64,000 nt of DNA from Pristionchus mayeri (GCA_036245805.1 BTRK01000003.1:25368685-25432684); one strand, 5' to 3'. Positions 42,649 through 55,713 are shown, numbered from the stretch's first letter. Notes: generated by a model not told the origin, from the letters alone. Numbers and translations are program-made.

Positions 42649-45533
42649 TCAATTGGCAACTTGGCTCTTCTTCTTATCAACAGCGGGAATAATTCCATCA
42701 GGTCGCTCCACTCGATTCGCATCGTTCACTACCTGAATCACGTTAATAGCATAAAAGTGTAATTCTTTTATGTTTTCGCAAAATGATTATTGCCAGTGTG
42801 CAAAACTACAATAAAACACTGGAGAATGATAGGTTTTTGGTTCAAATCCTGTCGGGTTTCACCTGACGGTTCTCATGCGTCTGGATTGCAATCATTCGCG
42901 TAACAAAGACCGAAGTCTATTACACTTATTATAAATACTCCATACCTAGCAATAATATAATATTGGTGATATGTGACCATTACATTTCCCGTTCTCTTCT
43001 GTGCCATAATGAGATAGTAAGTAGAATAAGCTATCTACCTGAACTGCCTTATGATACCATTCGTTCGCATTTCTGTGAATATCGTCCGTCTTCTTCTCGA
43101 CTATCTTATCAGGCTTTCCTGCAATCGAATATTTCTTAAGGCTACCGGACGAGGACGAAATTGACCCCCTATTTTCTGTCCTCCATCGAATAGCCGATGG
43201 CTGAATTAGTTGAGAATGAATATACAAAAATGCTAAAAATCAATAATAGCCTCAAGGGAAAGCCGAAAATGATCAGCGTAATCCCGCGCTCTCTCACGTT
43301 TGCATACTCTCTCGTACACGCGACGAGATCAGGGTCAGATCAGGGTTTCGTCCTCGTCCAGTAACTTTAATCCATCTACAGTACTCTAAATCACACCGTA
43401 ATTGGGGGGATTCGCGTTGGGATCGTAGCCGAGCTTCTCGAGCATAGGAGCGATCTGGAACAGCATTGTGATCATTAGTTTGAAGAGAAAGTTAAGGGAA
43501 AGGCTTAATAATGATAAGGTAACCTCAGACATATCCGAGATGACATCCTGGGGGATTGCTCCCACCCATTTAGTGAGTGCATCCACATTCACAGGCTTCA
43601 CCACCTGACATTTATCTCGTATCTATCACGCACTCCCTCGAAAAGGTACAAGGGGGGGAGGGAGTGCCTCTGACCTGGTCGCTACTTCTCTCCACATTCG
43701 ACAACGAGATCTCCTTCCCGATGTGCTCTTCGTGATGGAGAACAGAGGGATCCCATTCAATCTCCAGGAATGAAAGAATCTTCCTCATCATCGACTCTGG
43801 ATGCAAAACGAGATCCTCGTATTTGACCTCAATTAACCATTCGATTCCTTCTTCCTCCACATGATCTATGGATCACCTTGAGACATTTATCTCCCACTGA
43901 TTCGCATTGTTCATTCATAAAAGAGATGGCAGTGTTCCACTTCTCGAGTGATTGTCGATAGGAAGTGAGATCGAAGCCAGTGATTGTCACCTCAATCCAC
44001 TCTTCCAGTATACACAAACCTCTCTTCATCCTATCCTTCTACCATTCTAATGCTTACTTCTCTGGTAATGATGGAGTGCACAGTAGCTCTTCCATCACGA
44101 ATCATAAAGAGATATTTGGCATTCGGGAAGATTTCATCTGCAATATCTCAGACTAAGACACACTAACACTACAAATGAAAAATATGTTTCAATGCTTGAA
44201 GTATAGAAGAGTGTGGTATCTGACTGAGGTAAGCAGCGCTCTTCATCGTGAATGGGTCCTTGTTGCACAGTCGCTTAGCAGCTTTGCCATGGCCAGCGAT
44301 CACCTTCAAGTGCATCTAACGTGCAGTTCACATCAAAGTAACCACTGTTTATGAATGCATCAACTGTAGATTGAACTAACTTCGAGTAAGAAGGCTGAGA
44401 CTGCTCTGTTGATAACATCAGAAGTCACTCCTGCTTGCATTAATCGATTCCATTCCTGCAGAGGAAGAATTCAATCGGATTATCGCTTTAATAACGAGAT
44501 TCCGTTAGAGAATAACAGATCTAATGAGCTAAATAAAAGGAAGTTCGTTCCTTCCAATTTATGACTGTACGAAAGGATGGTGATAGTGTATTAGGAGGGA
44601 TTTCTCTGGGTGGAATCATATCATCTCTTTGACCTTTTCACTCCTCTTCCATTGAGCTCTCAATCCGAGAATCCTGGGAATGACTCTCGTCTCTTCTCCA
44701 CATCTCACATCAGGATGAGCATCAAGCATCGCCCTCATCAGAGTTGTGCCCGATCTAGGAACTCCTCCTCAACATCCACACTTGTCGCCCATCAATCGAA
44801 CACCAATTCAATATTAAAGGGGGACATTGTAAGAAATTATCAATTTATTAAGTGATGCACTTATATTCAGTTGATATATCAGAAAAGGAAACGAACCAAT
44901 GAAGATGATGGGGGAATCCTTCGTGACAGGCCCATAATCAGTTGTAACAGAGTGTTCTGGACGAGGAGGAGCAACGATTTCGGGTTGATTCGCCACTACA
45001 TCCTCCACTCCAATCCCATCCTAACATCACACATTATACTACATTTTCACTACGTTTATTCATGATTCGGTAATATCCCCCCCTCATTCCGTGTCTTTCA
45101 TTTAGTCAGTAGAACTCTCACCTGATCATAAGTTCTCCTCAGTGCCCTCTGCACATTTTGGTATCCAGAGTTCATCTAAAATAGAAGATGATAATCGAAA
45201 CTCAGATGCAATTCTCGGCTTAGTGTGACAACAAGAAACTTTTCTTTTGATTTCTTATCGTCTAATCTCTCTAATACGTCAATCATATGGAATCAGCAAT
45301 CATTCTTAGTTCATGGCTTCCCATGACGATTCGTCACTCTTTCGGTATACGGAGTACGGCTGACAATCGTTTGATTAGAATTACAGGAAATATAAGAGGG
45401 AATGGTTTCAAAACATGCAAAGTGAATAAGCAGTGTATACCTGATTGGACGAGGGCATCCAGAAGTAGATTCCTCCCATTGCAAGAAGGACGAGACAGCA
45501 GATTAACTGCATCTTCTGACCCCTTCGAAGCAT
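42649..45533 (-). CDS. tpst-1: protein-tyrosine sulfotransferase (TPST), Golgi
   Basis: Transfers sulfate from PAPS to tyrosines of secreted and membrane proteins in the trans-Golgi. Thirteen exons, 5' to 3': 45533-45441, 45175-45122, 45020-44897, 44764-44634, 44455-44381, 44315-44225, 44137-44058, 43990-43877, 43827-43675, 43604-43524, 43454-43397, 43118-43039, 42732-42649; in phase throughout, 405 aa (human 370-377). Type II topology: short basic N-terminus, then a signal anchor at about residues 9-27. The 5'-phosphosulfate loop is [19 protein letters not shown], followed by [10 protein letters not shown] with the catalytic Glu. Further motifs are [17 protein letters not shown] (3'-phosphate binding), [23 protein letters not shown] and [25 protein letters not shown] sits in intron 11. 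Confidence 0.94.
43140..43366. mobile_element. TTAA-flanked MITE, copy 2 (227 bp)
   Basis: The ends GGCTACCGGACGAGGACGAA and its near-inverse (ending AGTAACT complement at 43366) are flanked by TTAA (43136-43139, 43367-43370). The interior matches copy 1 in inverse orientation. It is inserted in intron 11 of the TPST gene, apparently without touching splice sites. Confidence 0.8.
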
Positions 45534-47486
45534 CTGCAGGGAGTACTGTAGATGGATCGATAAGCAGATCGGATGGTGCGAGAGGACATGGATCAACAAG
45601 GAATAGGATGAGGAGAGAGGGCGAAAGACGATAGGGGGGGGGGGGTATTCAGTATTCCGCCTTTTCAGTCTCGGCCATTCCCACACTTGCATCAGATGGA
45701 AAAGAGGGGAGTTAGGGGGGGGGGAGATCTTCATCACACGGAAGGATATTAACCTTCCGTTCATGCAAATATTGCTTCCTTTCTGGTTGAGAGGGGTTCC
45801 TTCTTAATGGGAGAACCATAATGGACAGCCAAAGAAAGCAACCTAGATTTTTTCGGTAAAAGAGAACTCTAAAAATAGAAAATAATTAATAAATATACCA
45901 TTTATTAAATGACGCCAGTTGTTTATCGTTAATACAGTACGGGTCGAATGCGCGGGTAATGAGAGTAAAAATTCTCAGTAAGAATAGAATGAGATCATAC
46001 CTTAAATGTTGTTGTACACACTGTGATGCTTGATTCAGAATCGAAGGATCATAACTGAAATGGGAGCGGCTGACGAGAGAGGAGAAAAATGGAGAGAGAG
46101 AGCTCACGAGGGAAAGTGAATCGAGCAGAAGAAAAAGGAGTATGGAAATGAGGAGTGAAGGGGAGAAGAGTGGGGAATTTGATGGACGGAAAGAGAGTAA
46201 CGACAATAAGTCCATCGGATTGAGAGGGAGATAAGGCGACAACAGAAGAAGATCGTGGATGGAGAAGCGAGAACGGACAAGGAGCAAATAGATAACGAAA
46301 CAAGAGGGAAGTTAGGGCAAATGAAAGTAAATTGAATTGAGAGGGAAGTTGTGAGTTGGAGGAAGAAAGAGGGACACAAGATAATTGTTCGAGTTCTTCT
46401 TATTAGAGCGACATAGATCAACCTAAGATAAACCAAAATAATGGGAAAATCAAGAAGATGCATAATACAAAAGAATTATAATTATTAAATACAAAGAAAG
46501 AGGTGAACGAGGGAGAGATTCGAGCTGAAGAGGAATGTAGGGCGGCGTGTAGTGAGAGACGAGAGAGAAGAGAGAGTGGATGGACAGTTGAATGAGGGGG
46601 GGGGAGAGTGCTCCCCTCTCCGCCCATCTCACCAACTATGTTACTTGCTCGCACTAACCAACGAGTCTTGGGAGATCCGCAGATATCGAAATAAGGATTC
46701 ATAAGGAAACTATATTTGTTATATATAGAGGTGGGGAGAGGAGTAGAGAGGTGCAAACAAGCGGTACAATTCGCAAACAGCCAATCACAACATAAGGAAA
46801 GTTTCGCAAAGAAAGAGACGAGTTCGTAACGATTTTCTTCGATTGGGTAAACATCCCGGCCACAGTTCAAGGAAACGCCTCAAAGGTCAATGAATGAGAT
46901 GAGCGTATGAGATAAAAAGATTCCTTGAAAACTTGTTCCTGTTTGTGCAAAATTATAATGACAGGACGCAAATTAGTGCGATGCGACGGTGCTAGCACGG
47001 TGGATCAATACAATAATTTACTTTTACAGTATGATTTAAGCAGTATACTGTACATCCCTTAATCAGGAACTGATTTAAAAAAATCCCATTTGTCTAACAT
47101 GGCATTTCACAGCACGATTGATGTTAACTATTTAATTACCGTGTTCGTACACCAATCACGACATTAATCAGACAGTAGTGAATATAAAAATTGAAAATTC
47201 AAGAATCGAGCAAAAGCCGACAGTGACTACATTGGGAAGTGAGCATACACTCCGTGGGGAAAGAGTAGAATTTAGCTGTGCTGGCCGTGAGTTCAATGTT
47301 AATACACGAGGGTTCTGGTGTATAAAGTTGAACCGCATTTTTTAAATAAAAAATGGGAGACCTAAGGGGCGGGATACTGAAGTATATCGTCTCTATATTT
47401 CGCCTGGTCTCTCATCGGTCAGAGAAAGTGTGTGTAATACCCTCGTGCAATACCGAAGGTCGGTCTCGTTGGGGTTTGTAATCGTA
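45534..47486. other. intergenic, nothing recognised
   Basis: Purine-rich on the plus strand with many G runs (for example 45635 and 46598), so long Ser/Leu/Pro-rich ORFs arise on the minus strand. None has a family match I recognise or coherent splice phases. It should hold the TPST promoter. Confidence 0.35.
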
Positions 47487-48269
47487 CAGGGTGCGGAGAA
47501 AGTATGGAAACAAAGTTTTAACTCAAATATTTCATCACTCCTGGAAACCTGTTAATACATGTTATAACAAGTTTCACCTAATCATTCGGTGTATTCAAGG
47601 CGCACTTTAAATTGTCTCCCCTAGTCATGGTTCGACCCCACCAATTCCGCCAACCAATTATTGACCTTTGGAGCACCGGCGAGACCGTCGGTTCAATCTC
47701 GAAGAAACTCCGTGTTTGCCGTCCTAATGTTTTCAAGACCATCCGCCGTTTCATGGAGCTGGCACGACTAATGACCGTCCTAGAATGGGCAGACCTTCCT
47801 CCGCTGTCACTCGCAAGAACAAGAAAATTGTGCAGAAGCGAGTCGCACGCAATCCCGAGCGATCTATGAGGAAGATGGCCCGTGATCTCGGTATTGACGA
47901 GCATTCAGTGCGCAAGATCGTCCATTCTGGACTCATGCCCTACCCTTACAAGATGCGTAAGGGCCATGGCCTGGCTAGCATTCACAAAGAAAAGAGACTG
48001 AAGATATGCAAGAAGCTTCTGGCGTGGGCCGCACATCTCACGGCTGTCTACTCGGATGAGAATATGTTCACGGTAGCTTTCAACAGTCAGAACACGAGAG
48101 TGATTGCCCAGTCTGCACAGCAAGACAATGCTAGGGCAGAATCGTCTCTCGAGTTTCCCACCCGCAGTCAGCGATGGTTTGGGCAGGAGTGTGTGCCACC
48201 GGCAAGACTCCCCTTATTTTCGTCAAGCCCGGTGTGAAGGTCGATAAGCATTACTACATGAAGCAGATG

Positions 48270-51200
48270 CTTCAAAGGGCGCCATCGGACCTTCCCTTGG
48301 CACGTTCCCACTTCAAAGGGCGCCATCGGACCTTCCCTTGGCACGTTCCCACTTCAAAGGGCGCCATCGGACCTTCCCTTGGCACGTTCCCACTTCAAAG
48401 GGCGCCATCGGACCTTCCCTTGGCACGTTCCCACTTCAAAGGGCGCCATCGGACCTTCCCTTGGCACGTTCCCACTTCAAAGGGCGCCATCGGACCTTCC
48501 CTTGGCACGTTCCCACTTCAAAGGGCGCCATCGGACCTTCCCTTGGCACGTTCCCACTTCAAAGGGCGCCATCGGACCTTCCCTTGGCACGTTCCCACTT
48601 CAAAGGGCGCCATCGGACCTTCCCTTGGCACGTTCCCACTTCAAAGGGCGCCATCGGACCTTCCTTGGCACGTTCCCACTTCAAAGGGCGCCATCGGACC
48701 TTCCCTTGGCACGTTCGCACTTCAAAGGGCGCCATCGGACCTTCCCTTGGCACGTTCGCACTTCAAAGGGCGCCATCGGACCTTCCCTTGTCACGTTCCC
48801 ACTTCAAAGGGCGCCATCGGACCTTCCCTTGTCACGTTCCCACTTCAAAGGGCGCCATCGGACCTTCCCTTGGCACGTTCCCACTTCAAAGGGCGCCATC
48901 GGACCTTCCCTTGGCACGTTCGCACTTCAAAGGGCGCCATCGGACCTTCCCTTGGCACGTTCGCACTTCAAAGGGCGCCATCGGACCTTCCCTTGGCACG
49001 TTCCCACTTCAAAGGGCGCCATCGGACCTTCCCTTGGCACGTTCCTACTTCAAAGGGCGCCATCGGACCTTCCCTTGGCACGTTCCCATTTCAAAGGGCG
49101 CCATCGGACCTTCCCTTGGCAGGTTCCCATTTCAAAGGGCGCCATCGGACCTTCCCTTGGCACGTTCCCACTACAAAGGGCGCCATCGAACCTTCCCTTG
49201 GCACGTTCCCACTTCAAAGGGCGCCATCGGACCTTCCCTTGTCACGTTCCCACTTCAAAGGGCGCCATCGGACCTTCCCTTGTCACGTTCCCACTTCAAA
49301 GGGCGCCATCGGACCTTCCCTTGTCACGTTCCCACTTCAAAGGGCGCCATCGGACCTTCCCTTGGCACGTTCCCACTTCAAAGGGCGCCATCGGACCTTC
49401 CCTTGGCACGTTCCCACTTCAAAGGGCGCCATCGGACCTTCCCTTGGCACGTTCCCACTTCAAAGGGCGCCATCGGACCTTCCCTTGTCACGTTCCCACT
49501 TCAAAGGGCGCCATCGAACCTTCCCTTGTCACGTTCCCACTTCAAAGGGCGCCATCGAACCTTCCCTTGTCACGTTCCCACTTCAAAGGGCGCCATCGGA
49601 CCTTCCCTTGGCACGTTCCCACTTCAAAGGGCGCCATCGGACCTTCCCTTGGCACGTTCCCACTTCAAAGGGCGCCATCGGACCTTCCCTTGGCACATTC
49701 CCACTTCAAAGGGCGCCATCGGACCTTCCTTTGGCACGTTCCCACTTCAAAGGGCGCCATCGGACCTTCCCTTGGCACGTTCCCACTTCAAAGGGCGCCA
49801 TCGGACCTTCCCTTGGCCACGTTCCCACTTCAAAGGGCGCCATCGGACCTTCCCTTGGCACGTTCCCACTTCAAAGGGCGCCATCGGACCTTCCCTTGGC
49901 ACGTTCCCACTTCAAAGGGCGCCATCGGACCTTCCCTTGGCACGTTCCCACTTCAAAGGACGCCATCGGACCTTCCCTTGGCACGTTCCCACTTCAAAGG
50001 GCGCCATCGGACCTTCCCTTGGCACGTTCCCACTTCAAATGGCGCCATCGGACCTTCCCTTGTCACGTTCCCACTTCAAAGGGCGCCATCGGACCTTCCC
50101 TTGTCACGTTCCCACTTCAAAGGGCGCCATCGGACCTTCCCTTGGCACGTTCCCACTTCAAAGGGCGCCATCGGACCTTCCCTTGGCACGTTCCCACTTC
50201 AAAGGGCGCCATCGGACCTTCCCTTGGCACGTTCCCACTTCAAAGGGCGCCATCGGACCTTCCCTTGTCACGTTCCCACTTCAAAGGGCGCCATCGGACC
50301 TTCCCTTGGCACGTTCCCACTTCAAAGGGCGCCATCGGACCTTCCCTTGGCACGTTCCCACTTCAAAGGGCGCCATCGGACCTTCCCTTGGCACGTTCCC
50401 ACTTCAAAGGGCGCCATCGGACCTTCCCTTGGCACGTTCCCACTTCAAAGGGCGCCATCGGACCTTCCCTTGTCACGTTCCCACTTCAAAGGGCGCCATC
50501 GGACCTTCCCTTGGCACGTTCCCACTTCAAAGGGCGCCATCGGACCTTCCCTTGTCACGTTCCCACTTCAAAGGGCGCCATCGGACCTTCCCTTGTCACG
50601 TTCCCACTTCAAAGGGCGCCATCGGACCTTCCCTTGGCACGTTCCCACTTCAAAGGGCGCCATCGGACCTTCCCTTGGCACGTTCCCACTTCAAAGGGCG
50701 CCATCGGACCTTCCCTTGGCACGTTCCCACTTCAAAGGGCGCCATCGGACCTTCCCTTGGCACGTTCCCACTTCAAAGGGCGCCATCGGACCTTCCCTTG
50801 TCACGTTCCCACTTCAAAGGGCGCCATCGACCTTCCCTTGGCACGTTCCCACTTCAAAGGGCGCCATCGGACCTTCCCTTGGCACGTTCCCACTTCAAAG
50901 GGCGCCATCGGACCTTCCCTTGGCACGTTCCCACTTCAAAGGGCGCCATCGGACCTTCCCTTGGCACGTTCCCACTTCAAAGGGCGCCATCGGACCTTCC
51001 CTTGGCACGTTCCCACTTCAAAGGGCGCCATCGGACCTTCCCTTGTCACGTTCCCACTTCAAAGGGCGCCATCGGACCTTCCCTTGTCACGTTCCCACTT
51101 CAAAGGGCGCCATCGGACCTTCCCTTGGCACGTTCCCACTTCAAAGGGCGCCATCGGACCTTCCCTTGGCACGTTCCCACTTCAAAGGGCGCCATCGGAC

Positions 51201-54200
51201 CTTCCCTTGGCACGTTCCCACTTCAAAGGGCGCCATCGGACCTTCCCTTGGCACGTTCCCACTTCAAAGGACGCCATCGGACCTTCCCTTGGCACGTTCC
51301 CACTTCAAAGGGCGCCATCGGACCTTCCCTTGGCACGTTCCCACTTCAAAGGGCGCCATCGGACCTTCCCTTGGCACGTTCCCACTTCAAAGGGCGCCAT
51401 CGGACCTTCCCTTGGCACGTTCCCACTTCAAAGGGCGCCATCGGACCTTCCCTTGTCACGTTCCCACTTCAAAGGGCGCCATCGGACCTTCCCTTGGCAC
51501 GTTCCCACTTCAAAGGGCGCCATCGGACCTTCCCTTGTCACGTTCCCACTTCAAAGGGCGCCATCGGACCTTCCCTTGTCACGTTCCCACTTCAAAGGGC
51601 GCCATCGGACCTTCCCTTGGCACGTTCCCACTTCAAAGGGCGCCATCGGACCTTCCCTTGTCACGTTCCCACTTCAAAGGGCGCCATCGGACCTTCCCTT
51701 GGCACGTTCCCACTTCAAAGGGCGCCATCGGACCTTCCCTTGTCACGTTCCCACTTCAAAGGGCGCCATCGGACCTTCCCTTGGCACGTTCCCACTTCAA
51801 AGGGCGCCATCGGACCTTCCCTTGGCACGTTCCCACTTCAAAGGGCGCCATCGGACCTTCCCTTGTCACGTTCCCACTTCAAAGGGCGCCATCGGACCTT
51901 CCCTTGGCACGTTCCCACTTCAAAGGGCGCCATCGGACCTTCCCTTGGCACGTTCCCACTTCAAAGGGCGCCATCGGACCTTCCCTTGGCACGTTCCCAC
52001 TTCAAAGGGCGCCATCGGACCTTCCCTTGTCACGTTCCCACTTCAAAGGGCGCCATCGGACCTTCCCTTGGCACGTTCCCACTTCAAAGGGCGCCATCGG
52101 ACCTTCCCTTGTCACGTTCCCACTTCAAAGGGCGCCATCGGACCTTCCCTTGTCACGTTCCCACTTCAAAGGGCGCCATCGGACCTTCCCTTGGCACGTT
52201 CCCACTTCAAAGGGGCGCCATCGGACCTTCCCTTGGCACGTTCCCACTTCAAAGGGCGCCATCGGACCTTCCCTTGGCACGTTCCCACTTCAAAGGGCGC
52301 CATCGGACCTTCCCTTGGCACGTTCCCACTTCAAAGGGCGCCATCGGACCTTCCCTTGTCACGTTCCCACTTCAAAGGGCGCCATCGGACCTTCCCTTGG
52401 CACGTTCCCACTTCAAAGGGCGCCATCGGACCTTCCCTTGGCACGTTCCCACTTCAAAGGGCGCCATCGGACCTTCCCTTGGCACGTTCCCACTTCAAAG
52501 GGCGCCATCGGACCTTCCCTTGTCACGTTCCCACTTCAAAGGGCGCCATCGGACCTTCCCTTGGCACGTTCCCACTTCAAAGGGCGCCATCGGACCTTCC
52601 CTTGGCACGTTCCCACTTCAAAGGGCGCCATCGGACCTTCCCTTGGCACGTTCCCACTTCAAAGGGCGCCATCGGACCTTCCCTTGGCACGTTCCCACTT
52701 CAAAGGGCGCCATCGGACCTTCCCTTGTCACGTTCCCACTTCAAAGGGCGCCATCGGACCTTCCCTTGGCACGTTCCCACTTCAAAGGGCGCCATCGGAC
52801 CTTCCCTTGGCACGTTCCCACTTCAAAGGGCGCCATCGGACCTTCCCTTGGCACGTTCCCACTTCAAAGGGCGCCATCGGACCTTCCCTTGGCACGTTCC
52901 CACTTCAAAGGGCGCCATCGGACCTTCCCTTGGCACGTTCCCACGTCAAAGGGCGCCATCGGACCTTCCCTTGTCACGTTCCCACTTCAAAGGGCGCCAT
53001 CGGACCTTCCCTTGTCACGTTCCCACTTCAAAGGGCGCCATCGGACCTTCCCTTGGCACGTTCCCACTTCAAAGGGCGCCATCGGACCTTCCCTTGGCAC
53101 GTTCCCACTTCAAAGGGCGCCATCGGACCTTCCCTTGGCACGTTCCCACTTCAAAGGGCGCCATCGGACCTTCCCTTGGCACGTTCCCACTTCAAAGGAC
53201 GCCATCGGACCTTCCCTTGGCACGTTCCCACTTCAAAGGGCGCCATCGGACCTTCCCTTGGCACGTTCCCACTTCAAAGGGCGCCATCGGACCTTCCCCT
53301 TGGCACGTTCCCACTTCAAAGGGCGCCATCGGACCTTCCCTTGTCACGTTCCCACTTCAAAGGGCGCCATCGGACCTTCCCTTGGCACGTTCCCACTTCA
53401 AAGGGCGCCATCGGACCTTCCCTTGGCACGTTCCCACTTCAAAGGGCGCCATCGGACTTCCCTTGGCACGTTCCCACTTCAAAGGGCGCCATCGGACCTT
53501 CCCTTGTCACGTTCCCACTTCAAAGGGCGCCATCGGACCTTCCCTTGGCACGTTCCCACTTCAAAGGGCGCCATCGGACCTTCCCTTGTCACGTTCCCAC
53601 TTCAAAGGGCGCCATCGGACCTTCCCTTGGCACGTTCCCACTTCAAAGGGCGCCATCGGACCTTCCCTTGTCACGTTCCCACTTCAAAGGGCGCCATCGG
53701 ACCTTCCCTTGGCACGTTCCCACTTCAAAGGGCGCCATCGGACCTTCCCTTGGCACGTTCCCACTTCAAAGGGCGCCATCGGACCTTCCCTTGTCACGTT
53801 CCCACTTCAAAGGGCGCCATCGGACCTTCCCTTGGCACGTTCCCACTTCAAAGGGCGCCATCGGACCTTCCCTTGGCACGTTCCCACTTCAAAGGGCGCC
53901 ATCGGACCTTCCCTTGTCACGTTCCCACTTCAAAGGGCGCCATCGGACCTTCCCTTGTCACGTTCCCACTTCAAAGGGCGCCATCGGACCTTCCCTTGGC
54001 ACGTTCCCACTTCAAAGGGCGCCATCGGACCTTCCCTTGTCACGTTCCCACTTCAAAGGGCGCCATCGGACCTTCCCTTGGCACGTTCCCACTTCAAAGG
54101 GCGCCATCGGACCTTCCCTTGGCACGTTTCCCACTTCAAAGGGCGCCATCGGACCTTCCCTTGTCACGTTCCCACTTCAAAGGGCGCCATCGGACCTTCC

Positions 54201-55266
54201 CTTGGCACGTTCCCACTTCAAAGGGCGCCATCGGACCTTCCCTTGGCACGTTCCCACTTCAAAGGGCGCCATCGGACCTTCCCTTGGCACGTTCCCACTT
54301 CAAAGGGCGCCATCGGACCTTCCCTTGTCACGTTCCCACTTCAAAGGGCGCCATCGGACCTTCCCTTGGCACGTTCCCACTTCAAAGGGCGCCATCGGAC
54401 CTTCCCTTGTCACGTTTCCCACTTCAAAGGGCGCCATCGGACCTTCCCTTGGCACGTTCCCACTTCAAAGGGCGCCATCGGACCTTCCCTTGGCACGTTC
54501 CCACTTCAAAGGGCGCCATCGGACCTTCCCTTGTCACGTTCCCACTTCAAAGGGCGCCATCGGACCTTCCCTTGTCACGTTCCCACTTCAAAGGGCGCCA
54601 TCGGACCTTCCCTTGGCACGTTCCCACTTCAAAGGGCGCCATCGGACCTCCCTTGTCACGTTCCCACTTCAAAGGGCGCCATCGGACCTTCCCTTGGCAC
54701 GTTCCCACTTCAAAGGGCGCCATCGGACCTTCCCTTGGCACGTTCCCACTTCAAAGGGCGCCATCGGACCTTCCCTTGTCACGTTCCCACTTCAAAGGGC
54801 GCCATCGGACCTTCCCTTGGCACGTTCCCACTTCAAAGGGCGCCATCGGACCTTCCCTTGGCACGTTCCCACTTCAAAGGGCGCCATCGGACCTTCCCTT
54901 GGCACGTTCCCACTTCAAAGGGCGCCATCGGACCTTCCCTTGGCACGTTCCCACTTCAAAGGGCGCCATCGGACCTTCCCTTGTCACGTTCCCACTTCAA
55001 AGGGCGCCATCGGACCTTCCCTTGTCACGTTCCCACTTCAAAGGGCGCCATCGGACCTTCCCTTGGCACGTTCCCACTTCAAAGGGCGCCATCGGACCTT
55101 CTCTTGGCACGTTCCCACTTCAAAGGGCGCCATCGGACCTTCCCTTGGCACGTTCCCACTTCAAAGGGCGCCATCGGACCTTCCCTTGTCACGTTCCCAC
55201 TTCAAAGGGCGCCATCGGACCTTCCCTTGGCACGTTCCCACTTCAAAGGGCGCCATCGGACCTTCC
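48270..55266 (+). repeat. 41-bp minisatellite, about 171 copies
   Basis: The 41-bp unit contains CTTCAAAGGGCGCCATCGGA followed by CCTTCCCTTGGCACGTTCCCA. In one frame it reads RSHFKGRHRTF, the same residues that precede QQDSA in the transposase next door, so the unit was almost certainly copied from the transposase gene. Two unit types, GGCACG and GTCACG, are interspersed, with rarer variants (TTCGCACTT, TCGAACC, AAGGACGCC). About ten units carry 1-bp indels, for example near 48663, 49815, 50829, 52213, 53299, 53456, 54128, 54416 and 54649. All three forward frames are open through the array. Confidence 0.97.
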
Positions 55267-55378
55267 AGCAAGATTCTGCACTCGCCCATTCCGCAAAACT
55301 CACCCAGAACTGGTGCGCGAGGCATTTTCCCGAATTCATCCCATCTAATGAGTGGCCCTCCAACAGTCCCGATCTGAA

Positions 55379-55403
55379 CCCCCCCCCCCCCCCCCCCCCC
55401 CCC
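55379..55403 (+). repeat. 25-nt poly-C run inside the transposase frame
   Basis: Uninterrupted C run encoding prolines between SPDLNP and DFSVW, right before the third catalytic Asp codon (GAC 55404-55406). In related transposases only one residue lies here, so the run appears to have grown by slippage from a CCCCC seed. Confidence 0.95.
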
Positions 55404-55713
55404 GACTTTAGCGTGTGGCGAATGGAGAAGGAAGCTTGCTCCATTCGCCACCCGAATCTGGAGAGTCTCAAGAGCTCCCTTCAGAAGGCATGGATGGAAC
55501 AAGATCGATAAGAATTACCTTGGGGCCGTCGTCGAGTCAGTTCCTTCTCGTCTCACAGCTGTCATCAAGGCTAACGGAGGTCAAATCGAATAAGCTCTCG
55601 TTTTATGTTCCTAATATATCTGATAAATGTTGTGTACCGTTTCAAAAGTGTGCGATGGTTTTGAAAGAAAATGCGTGGTTAAATCCGTGTTGCCATACTT
55701 TCTCCGCACCCTG

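Larger units (their letters stand above)
47627..55511 (+). pseudogene. Tc1-like transposase split by the 41-bp array
   Basis: The N-terminal helix-turn-helix starts at 47627 (MVRPHQFRQPIIDLWSTGE, then SISKKLRVCRPNVFKTIRRF). After a frameshift it continues with GRPSSAVTRKNKKIVQKRV to YSDENMFTVAFNSQ, which holds the first Asp. After a second frameshift it goes on from 48174 with MVWAGVCATGKTPLIFVKPG. The array then starts after YYMKQML. Beyond the array the C-terminal domain resumes in the same frame: HFKGRHRTFQQDSALAHSAK (second Asp), then WPSNSPDLNP, a poly-proline run and DFSVW (third Asp). From 48174 to 55511 the frame stays open for 2445 codons. The two upstream frameshifts and the array make it a non-functional transposase. 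Confidence 0.88.
47487..55713 (+). mobile_element. Tc1-like element expanded by a minisatellite
   Basis: The termini CAGGGTGCGGAGAAAGTATGG (47487; one base is variable in context) and the inverse CATACTTTCTCCGCACCCTG (ending 55713) are flanked by TA (47485-47486, 55714-55715). The element carries a decayed Tc1-type transposase whose middle is replaced by a 7-kb minisatellite. Without the array it would be about 1.2 kb, a normal Tc1 size. Confidence 0.9.

Noticed and set aside
42097..42649. tpst-1 and the kinase as a two-gene operon
   Set aside because: They are on the same strand and 550 bp apart, but that exceeds the usual nematode operon spacing and no clear trans-splice acceptor or polyadenylation arrangement supports it.
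42835..42875. tRNA B-box match GGTTCAAATCC in a TPST intron
   Set aside because: No A box at the proper distance and no cloverleaf; judged coincidental.
48270..55266. CRISPR-like array
   Set aside because: Units are contiguous without unique spacers, the genome is eukaryotic, and the unit derives from a transposase codon motif.
48338..55377. Two further ORFs of over 2300 codons in the other forward frames of the 41-bp array
   Set aside because: They are frame shadows of the same stop-free minisatellite. Only the frame starting at 48174 connects with transposase sequence on both sides.
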